7,282 bases of DNA from Chitinophagales bacterium. GTDB taxonomy: Bacteria > Bacteroidota > Bacteroidia > Chitinophagales > Chitinophagaceae. Of this stretch, positions 7,059-7,282 are shown one piece after another. Position 1 is the first letter of the stretch, and each line of letters opens with the position of its first letter. The notes under the pieces were generated by a model, which worked only from the letters and a program-made list of their open reading frames with translations, did no database searches and had not been told where the DNA came from. The stretch covers positions 1 through 7,282 of the forward strand of contig JAATGW010000800.1 of assembly GCA_015654495.1 (NCBI GenBank), in the 5' to 3' direction. Made by a program: the position numbers and the translations under genes.

Positions 7059-7094
7059 CAGAAACAGAAACAGTAACAGAAACAGTAACGGAAA
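7059..7094. repeat. Hexamer tandem array (CAGAAA/CAGTAA)
   Basis: Six consecutive 6-bp units: CAGAAA, CAGAAA, CAGTAA, CAGAAA, CAGTAA, CGGAAA. The same purine-rich wording (CAGAAAACGGAAACAGAAAA on the minus strand) stands beside the palindrome inside the two 7TM kinase genes, which hints that the coding insert and this intergenic tract have a common repeat origin (inference). Confidence 0.8.
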
Positions 7095-7130
7095 AAAACA
7101 CTTAGGCATCAAGTCTCCAAACGCCGGCTG

Positions 7131-7165
7131 CTCCCTTCTGCCTTCTGCCTACTGCCTACTGGCTA
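7131..7165. repeat. Heptamer tandem array (CTGCCTA)
   Basis: Five 7-bp units: CTCCCTT, CTGCCTT, CTGCCTA, CTGCCTA, CTGGCTA. The array is non-coding and sits just before the second inverted-end element. Function unknown; a slippage-prone intergenic repeat is the plain reading. Confidence 0.8.
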
Positions 7166-7174
7166 CTACTAAAT

Positions 7175-7282
7175 AACTTCCTTCTTTGCCGGAAAGGCGG
7201 GTAGCCGAAAAGCCTGGCGGGATAAAAAAACAGCGTATATGTCTTCGTCATCCCGTCATTCCGCCTTCCCGGCAGAAAAACT
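7175..7282. repeat. ~108-bp MITE/REP-like element with inverted ends, copy 2
   Basis: Second copy of the element at 6846-6940, in the same orientation and running to the window edge. Terminal inverted repeats at 7183-7200 and 7261-7278 match at 15 of 18 positions. It is about 13 bp longer in the middle (GTATATGTCTTCGTCATCCC region). The stretch before it (CTACTACTAAATAACTTCC) also resembles that before copy 1 (CTACTATTTAACTTCC), so the repeat unit may start slightly further upstream. Confidence 0.7.

Noticed and set aside
6846..7282. Repeats in the right-hand zone as a CRISPR array
   Set aside because: Only two ~100-bp units with inverted ends and no regular short repeat-spacer pattern.

Overview
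The window looks like a Bacteroidota chromosome, most likely a Chitinophagales/Sphingobacteriales-type environmental organism. The evidence is moderate GC, genes starting in A/T-rich leaders without clear Shine-Dalgarno sequences, and membrane histidine kinases carrying the HEIQNPLNF H-box variant that is common in that phylum. All protein-coding content is on the minus strand, so transcription runs from right to left.

Layout in transcription order: a repeat-rich non-coding zone (about 6801-7282) holds two copies of a roughly 100-bp element with inverted ends, a hexamer array and a heptamer array. Next comes an eroded C-terminal stub of a histidine kinase (6714-6800), then an intact TPR histidine kinase (4720-6675). 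A 7TM histidine kinase follows 29 bp downstream (2420-4690), then a second eroded kinase stub (2147-2299), and finally a second 7TM histidine kinase whose 3' end lies beyond the left edge (1-2042). The window is therefore a tandem array of at least five histidine kinase C-termini: three in full-length or nearly full-length genes and two as relics.

The three kinases share a very similar transmitter core. The spacing from the phospho-accepting His to the N-box Asn is exactly 133 residues in all three. Their sensor halves differ: periplasmic TPRs with one membrane segment in one, and a periplasmic beta-type domain with a 7TM bundle in the other two. No response regulator is present, so they are orphan or hybrid-network kinases as far as this window shows.

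The most unusual signal is a block of at least 163 bp that is 99% identical between the two 7TM kinase genes, although the adjacent 100 bp is only about 77% identical. The block encodes an extra loop of about 36 residues inside the ATPase domain. It carries a perfect 22-bp palindrome translated in frame as part of an MHDVP-repeat peptide. This looks like a REP-like palindromic element tolerated inside coding sequence and homogenised by recent recombination. Both kinase relics are cut off at different points by the same ~35-bp repeat, which suggests repeated element-mediated remodelling of the array.
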